A stretch of 64,000 bases of DNA from Terasakiella magnetica (lineage in GTDB: Bacteria > Pseudomonadota > Alphaproteobacteria > Rhodospirillales > Magnetospirillaceae). Below are positions 59,699 to 64,000 of the stretch, in pieces. The first letter of the stretch is position 1; every line of letters starts with the position of its first letter. Made by a program: the position numbers and the translations under genes. The stretch lies in the NCBI GenBank assembly GCA_902729415.1, contig CACVCF010000112.1, positions 186,001-250,000 of the forward strand, given 5' to 3'. A model generated the notes under the pieces. The model saw only the letters and a program-made list of their open reading frames with translations, searched no databases and was not told where the DNA came from.

Positions 59699-59766
59699 CC
59701 TATTGCGGCGGATGGCGCGGATGTGGCACAAAAGCCGGTCTGGACGCTATATTTGGGGTGATGCAC

Positions 59767-60795
59767 ATGGGCTGGACGACAAAATCTTGGCTGGCCAGCG
59801 GGATGGCTGCCATCAGTTTGGTCCTGTGCGGCTGCACGGCTTCCGCCGAGGAGCCGCAGGTTTCACCGAATGCCTCCGTTATCGCCCCCGCCGAGGATGG
59901 GTTCCAAACCTTTCTGGCCAGCGTGCGGGCCGAGGCGATGGAGAAAGGGCTGCGGCCCGAGATCCTGGATCGCGCCTTGGGCGGCGTACGCCATATCGAC
60001 CGTGTTATCGAGCTGGACCGCAAGCAGCCCGAATTCACCCTAAGCTTTAACGAGTATCTGTCGCGGATCGTCTCCTCGACCCGGGTGGAGGAGGGACGGC
60101 GCAAGCTGGCCGAGAACCGCGTTCTGCTGGAGGCCATTGAAAAGCGCTATGGCGTTCAGCCGCGCTTCGTGGTGGCGCTGTGGGGCATCGAGACCGGCTT
60201 TGGCCGCAATACCGGCGGTATGTCGGTGGTGTCGTCGCTGGCGACTCTGGCCTATGACGGGCGGCGCTCCAAGTATTTCAAGACCGAGCTGATGAATGCG
60301 CTCACCATCTTGGACCAGGGTCATATCGAGCCCGAAGCCATGATCGGCTCCTGGGCCGGAGCCATGGGCCAGTGCCAGTTCATGCCGTCCACCTTTCTGA
60401 AATTCGCGGTGGACTGGGATGGCGACGGCCGCCGCAACATCTGGACCAATCGTTCGGATGCGCTGGCGTCGGCGGCCAACTACCTCTCCAGCGAAGGCTG
60501 GAAGGGCGACCAGACCTGGGGCCGGGCGGTCAAACTGCCCAAGGACTTTCCTGCCAGCCTCGTGGGGGTCGAAACCCGTAAGAGTGTCGAAGAGTGGAGC
60601 GGGCTGGGAGTGAAGGATGCCGCCGGCAAGCCCCTGCCCAAACGCGATATTCAGGGCTCCATCGTCCTGGCCGAGGCGGGCAAGGGCCCCGCTTTCCTGG
60701 TCTATGACAATTTTCGTACCATCATGAAGTGGAATCGCTCGACCTTCTTCGCTTTGGCCGCAGGCCATCTTGCGGACCGCATCGGCGGGAAGTAA
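59767..60795 (+). CDS. mltB: MltB-family lytic murein transglycosylase (lipoprotein)
   Basis: The enzyme cleaves peptidoglycan glycan strands forming anhydromuramic ends. From ATG 59767 the 342-residue protein has a lipoprotein signal (SLVLCGCTAS, Cys near 22), so it should sit at the outer membrane. The catalytic Glu is in LWGIETGFGRNTG near 140, followed by GSWAGAMGQCQFMPSTFLKF near 197. RSDALASAANYLSSEGWK closes the typical SLT_2 domain. ATG 59761 is two codons earlier. rlpA follows after 40 bases. Confidence 0.92.
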   Translation: MGWTTKSWLASGMAAISLVLCGCTASAEEPQVSPNASVIAPAEDGFQTFLASVRAEAMEKGLRPEILDRALGGVRHIDRVIELDRKQPEFTLSFNEYLSRIVSSTRVEEGRRKLAENRVLLEAIEKRYGVQPRFVVALWGIETGFGRNTGGMSVVSSLATLAYDGRRSKYFKTELMNALTILDQGHIEPEAMIGSWAGAMGQCQFMPSTFLKFAVDWDGDGRRNIWTNRSDALASAANYLSSEGWKGDQTWGRAVKLPKDFPASLVGVETRKSVEEWSGLGVKDAAGKPLPKRDIQGSIVLAEAGKGPAFLVYDNFRTIMKWNRSTFFALAAGHLADRIGGK

Positions 60796-60835
60796 ACTAC
60801 AACATCTTTGGTGGGTGGCCGAGAGGGGTGACTAG

Positions 60836-61825
60836 ATGATGGGAAGCCTACGGCGAGCATCTCGTTTGGCCATGCTGCTTCTGTCCGGGACCATGCTGTC
60901 CGGCTGTGCCGAGCTTAATCTGTTCGGACATGCCGCCAAGAGCGTGGTGGGCGGCGAGCAGCCTCCGTCACCCTCGGCCTCGGCCTCGGCCAATTACAAA
61001 GTGGGCAAACCCTATCAGGTAGCGGGAGTGTGGTATTATCCCCAGGAGGACTTCAACTACGACGAAACCGGTATCGCGTCGTGGTATGGCCCCGATTTCC
61101 ACGCCAAGCTGACCGCCAATGGCGAGGTGTTCGATCAAAATGCCGTCACCGCCGCCCACAAGACCTTGCAGATGCCTTCGGTGGCGCGGGTGACCAACCT
61201 GGAGAATGGCCGCTCCATCATCGTCCGCGTCAATGACCGCGGCCCCTTCGTCAATGGCCGCATTCTCGATTTGTCGCGGCGCTCGGCGCAATTGTTGGGT
61301 ATGGAGGGCAAGGGCACGGCCAAGGTGCGGGTCCAGGTTCTCAACGAGGAAAGTCGGGCGCTGGCGGGCAGGCTGAAGCCCGACGCCACCGGCAACGAGC
61401 CCAAGGTGGCCTCCGCCGCGCCTCGGGCTTCTGTGACGGCGGAAAGTCTGCCGCCGCCGCCCGGCGTTACGGTTAAGGCGGCGGCTGCCCCGGAAATCGC
61501 CTCATCGGCGCCCGCCACCGGCAAGCGCGGCCTGTCGGTGGATTCGGTCGAGCGCGAGATTGCCGCCCAGGAAGTGAAGTCGGTGCCGGTCCGTCCCTCC
61601 AACATCTTCGTTCAGGCGGGGTCGTTTGGCCGTCACGACAACGCTGTCCGCCTGTCGGCAAGGCTTTCACCGGTGGGCAAGGCCCAGATCCAGCAGGTCA
61701 ATCTCCAGGGCAAGACCGTGTATCGGGTCCGGCTGGGGCCGCTGGCCAGCGTCGAGGATGCCGACCGGGTGCTCGACGCGGTGGTGTCCACCGGACAGCA
61801 AGATGCCCGCGTCGTGGTGGATTAG
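60836..61825 (+). CDS. rlpA: RlpA: septal lytic transglycosylase with SPOR domain (lipoprotein)
   Basis: RlpA cuts denuded glycan strands at the division septum. The 329-residue lipoprotein has the lipobox MLSGCAEL (Cys24). The double-psi beta barrel lies at about 78-170 (GIASWYGPDFHAKLTANGE, NDRGPFVNGRILDLSRRSA), followed by a Pro/Ala-rich linker. A C-terminal SPOR domain occupies about 255-329 (NIFVQAGSF ... YRVRLGPLASVEDAD) for binding septal peptidoglycan. Placement before the DacF-like carboxypeptidase and tmk is typical of alphaproteobacteria. Confidence 0.94.
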   Translation: MMGSLRRASRLAMLLLSGTMLSGCAELNLFGHAAKSVVGGEQPPSPSASASANYKVGKPYQVAGVWYYPQEDFNYDETGIASWYGPDFHAKLTANGEVFDQNAVTAAHKTLQMPSVARVTNLENGRSIIVRVNDRGPFVNGRILDLSRRSAQLLGMEGKGTAKVRVQVLNEESRALAGRLKPDATGNEPKVASAAPRASVTAESLPPPPGVTVKAAAAPEIASSAPATGKRGLSVDSVEREIAAQEVKSVPVRPSNIFVQAGSFGRHDNAVRLSARLSPVGKAQIQQVNLQGKTVYRVRLGPLASVEDADRVLDAVVSTGQQDARVVVD

Positions 61826-61851
61826 TTCAGTTTCAACAGGTTAGGTCGATA

Positions 61852-63027
61852 ATGTTGATGATGTCTCCGTTCGTCCGCCGGTCGCTGTTCGCGGCCATGA
61901 TCGTCTCGGGTCTGGGACTTGTCGGCCTGCCCGCCCACGCCCAGGGCATCGAGACCGCCGCCAAGCAGGCCATCATCACCGATTACGCCAGCGGCGCCGT
62001 TCTCATGGAGAAGAATGCCGACGAGCTGATGGTGCCGTCGTCCATGAGCAAGCTGATGACCGTCTATATGGTCTTCGACAAGCTGAAAACCGGCGCCTGG
62101 AAACCCAATGACCGCCTGCCGGTCAGCGAGACCGCCTGGAAGAAACATTACAAGTCGGAAGGCTCGTTGATGTTCCTGCCGGTGAATTCCACCGCCACCG
62201 TCGACGAATTGCTGAAGGGCGTGGTCATCCAATCGGGCAACGACGCCTGTTCGGTCCTGGCCGAAGCCTATTCCGGCAGCGAGGAGGCCTTTGCCGAGGA
62301 AGAGACCCGCCGTTCGCGCCAGATCGGGCTGACCAAAAGCGTGTTCAAGAATGCCAGCGGCTGGCCCGAGCCCGGCCATCTCATGACGGCGCGCGACCTG
62401 TCGGTTCTGGCCCGCCACCTGATCGGCGATTTTCCCGAATATTATCCGCTGTTCAGCCAGATGGAGTTCGTCTTCAACAAGATCAAGCAGGGCAACCGCA
62501 ACCCGCTGCTTTACAATACCGCCGGCGCCGATGGTCTCAAGACCGGCCACACCGCCGCCGCGGGCTATGGCCTGACCGCCTCCATCAAGCGCAACAACCG
62601 CCGCATCATCATGGTGCTGAACGGCATGTCGAGCATGAAAGAGCGCGCCGAGGAGGCGCAGCGTCTGGCGGAATGGGCCTTCCGCGAATGGGAGACCTAT
62701 CCCCTGTTCAAGGCGGGTGAGATCGTGGTCCCCGACGCGGAAGTGTGGCTGGGAGAGGCCGAGACCGTCCCCCTGGCCGCCAAGGACAGCCTGGACGTAA
62801 CGTTGCAGCGTCGGTTGCGCTCCGAGATGAAGGTCTCCACCGTCTATACCGGGCCGATCCCGGCACCGATCAAGGTAGGTGATGTCGTGGGCAAGGTGGT
62901 GGTTACCGCTCCGGGCATGGCTCCGGTGGAGCTGCCGCTCGTGGCGACCGCCGAGGTGCGTAAGCTGGGCTTTGGTGGACGGATTTCCACCGCTATCAAG
63001 CGCACCCTCTGGGGAGCCAAGAAGTAG
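61852..63027 (+). CDS. dacF: D-alanyl-D-alanine carboxypeptidase (PBP5/6-like)
   Basis: The serine peptidase removes the terminal D-Ala of peptidoglycan stems in the periplasm. The 391-residue protein has a signal peptide (AMIVSGLGLVGLPAHA, cut near residue 33). The catalytic motifs are SSMSKLMT (SxxK, near 64), SGNDACS (SxN, near 126) and KTGHTAAAG (KTG, near 229). A C-terminal beta domain and a basic tail (STAIKRTLWGAKK) suited to inner-membrane anchoring follow. ATG 61852 is used. tmk begins two bases after its stop. Confidence 0.95.
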   Translation: MLMMSPFVRRSLFAAMIVSGLGLVGLPAHAQGIETAAKQAIITDYASGAVLMEKNADELMVPSSMSKLMTVYMVFDKLKTGAWKPNDRLPVSETAWKKHYKSEGSLMFLPVNSTATVDELLKGVVIQSGNDACSVLAEAYSGSEEAFAEEETRRSRQIGLTKSVFKNASGWPEPGHLMTARDLSVLARHLIGDFPEYYPLFSQMEFVFNKIKQGNRNPLLYNTAGADGLKTGHTAAAGYGLTASIKRNNRRIIMVLNGMSSMKERAEEAQRLAEWAFREWETYPLFKAGEIVVPDAEVWLGEAETVPLAAKDSLDVTLQRRLRSEMKVSTVYTGPIPAPIKVGDVVGKVVVTAPGMAPVELPLVATAEVRKLGFGGRISTAIKRTLWGAKK

Positions 63028-63029
63028 GC

Positions 63030-63668
63030 ATGGCCTTGGCGCGCGGCAAATTCATCACCCTTGAAGGCGGGGAGGGGGCGGGCAAATCCACCCAGCTCCG
63101 CCTGCTGGCCGATGCGCTCCGCGCCCAGGACATCATGGTGGTGACCACCCGCGAGCCGGGGGGATCGCCAGGGGCCGAGGCCATCCGCACCCTTCTGGTC
63201 GAAGGCGCGGTCGAGCGCTGGGACGGCGTGACCGAGGCGTTGCTGCACTTCGCCGCTCGCCGCGATCATCTGGTCAAGACCGTGTGGCCCGCCTTGGAGC
63301 GGGGCGCCTGGGTGATCTGCGATCGTTTCGCAGATTCCACCCTGGCTTATCAGGGCTTCGGCCATGGCCTCGACCCCAAGGTGATCGAGAGCCTTTATCG
63401 GGTGGCGGTGGGGCATTTCGCCCCTGATCTCACTCTGGTGATGGATCTGCCAGTGGAAAAGGGGCTGGAGCGGGCTGGGCTGCGCGGCGGGGCCGAGGAT
63501 CGGTACGAGCGCATGGGCCTGGGCTTTCACCAACGCCTGCGCCAGGGATTTCTAGGAATCGCCGCCAGCAATCCCATGCGCTGCGCCGTGATCGACGCCG
63601 CGCAAACCCCGGTGGACGTTCACAAGATGGTGATGGCGACGGTACGGGCGCGTCTGGCTCTGCCATGA
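63030..63668 (+). CDS. tmk: Thymidylate kinase
   Basis: Tmk phosphorylates dTMP to dTDP for DNA synthesis. The 212-residue protein has the P-loop EGGEGAGKSTQLRLL near 10, the DR motif TREPGGSPGAE near 41, and CDRFADSTLAYQG near 92. The lid region RGGAEDRYERMG lies near 152. Length is normal. It overlaps holB by four bases (ATGA). The tmk-holB pair is widely conserved. Confidence 0.97.
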   Translation: MALARGKFITLEGGEGAGKSTQLRLLADALRAQDIMVVTTREPGGSPGAEAIRTLLVEGAVERWDGVTEALLHFAARRDHLVKTVWPALERGAWVICDRFADSTLAYQGFGHGLDPKVIESLYRVAVGHFAPDLTLVMDLPVEKGLERAGLRGGAEDRYERMGLGFHQRLRQGFLGIAASNPMRCAVIDAAQTPVDVHKMVMATVRARLALP

Positions 63669-64000
63669 CCGATATTCCCCATCCCCGCCTGACTCCCGAT
63701 CTGTTCGGCCACGAAACGGCCGAACGGGCCTTGCTGGAGGCGTGGAATTCCGGTCGCTTGGCCCATGCCTGGCTATTGTGCGGCCCCAAGGGTATCGGTA
63801 AGGCGACGCTGGCCTACCGCTTTGCCCGCTTTGCCTTGGCGGGCGGCGGCGAGGGAGGCGGTCTATTCGGCGGTGCGCCGGAAAGTCTGGAGATCCGCCC
63901 CGACCATCCGGTGTTCCGCCGGGTGGCGGCACAAGGCCATGCCGACCTCCAGGCTGTGGAACGCGGCTGGTCCGACGATAAGCGCACCAAGCTCAAGACT
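63665..64000 (+). CDS. holB: DNA polymerase III delta' subunit, 5' part (cut by the window end)
   Basis: HolB is the delta' subunit of the clamp loader. The frame starts at ATG 63665 in an ATGA overlap with tmk and runs off the window after 112 codons. It opens with DIPHPRLTPDLFGHETAE and has the P-loop-like segment CGPKGIGKATLAYRFARF near 40, typical of HolB. An Arg/Lys-rich end (DDKRTKLKT) is the last part seen. Confidence 0.92.
   Translation, partial: MTDIPHPRLTPDLFGHETAERALLEAWNSGRLAHAWLLCGPKGIGKATLAYRFARFALAGGGEGGGLFGGAPESLEIRPDHPVFRRVAAQGHADLQAVERGWSDDKRTKLKT

Overview
The window reads as a stretch of chromosome from an alphaproteobacterium, most likely a member of the Rhodospirillales and possibly close to Magnetospirillum. 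That placement is inference. It rests on high GC, the LpxI-type lipid A pathway, a TrmFO, an HpnI-like hopanoid glycosyltransferase, and the recG/sdhE-mfd and mltB-rlpA-dacF-tmk-holB arrangements. No magnetosome genes, phage, insertion sequences, CRISPR arrays or integrase genes were seen. The window cuts two genes: tsf on the left and holB on the right.

Region by region. Positions 1-13826 hold a dense plus-strand envelope cluster: tsf, pyrH, frr, uppS, cdsA, dxr, rseP, bamA, skp, lpxD, fabZ, lpxA, lpxI, lpxB and a glyoxalase. It links isoprenoid carrier, phospholipid and lipid A synthesis with outer-membrane protein assembly. Positions 13.8-19.6 kb hold an HpnI-like glycosyltransferase, trmFO on the minus strand, a [2Fe-2S] protein, a duplicated DUF4170 protein and several unrecognised proteins. 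Positions 19.6-30.7 kb hold a parvulin, two RNA-modification enzymes, an arginase/ornithine aminotransferase pair with a long out-of-frame overlap, an OmpA-like lipoprotein, uvrA, a long cation-diffusion facilitator, a manganese-riboswitch-controlled GDT1/UPF0016 gene, and ssb.

Positions 30.8-40.4 kb hold gyrA, coaD, two tandem cyclophilins (one cytosolic, one exported), tRNA-Lys, small membrane and secreted proteins, a helix-turn-helix protein, a BON protein, an EamA exporter and argE. Positions 40.6-46.0 kb are a three-gene type I secretion module: two different ABC proteins, both with a degenerate signature loop, and an HlyD-like adaptor. Positions 46.0-53.2 kb carry recG, sdhE, mfd and a class V aminotransferase.

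Positions 53.3-59.7 kb hold a DsbA-like protein, a degenerate REC-REC-GGDEF protein, a cysteine-rich secreted protein, a KefB-type antiporter, tRNA-Ser, a zinc-ribbon membrane protein, an HPP protein and a DUF218 protein. Positions 59.7-64.0 kb are a cell-wall and replication operon: mltB-like, rlpA, dacF-like, tmk and holB.

Most of the window is ordinary housekeeping DNA. The parts most worth a second look are the asymmetric secretion ABC pair, the cysteine-repeat secreted protein, the four-repeat protein at 17.8-18.9 kb, the Mn riboswitch, the rocF/rocD overlap, the degenerate GGDEF protein, and a tRNA-Lys with two mismatches at the base of its anticodon stem. I did not find a system I can confidently call new.
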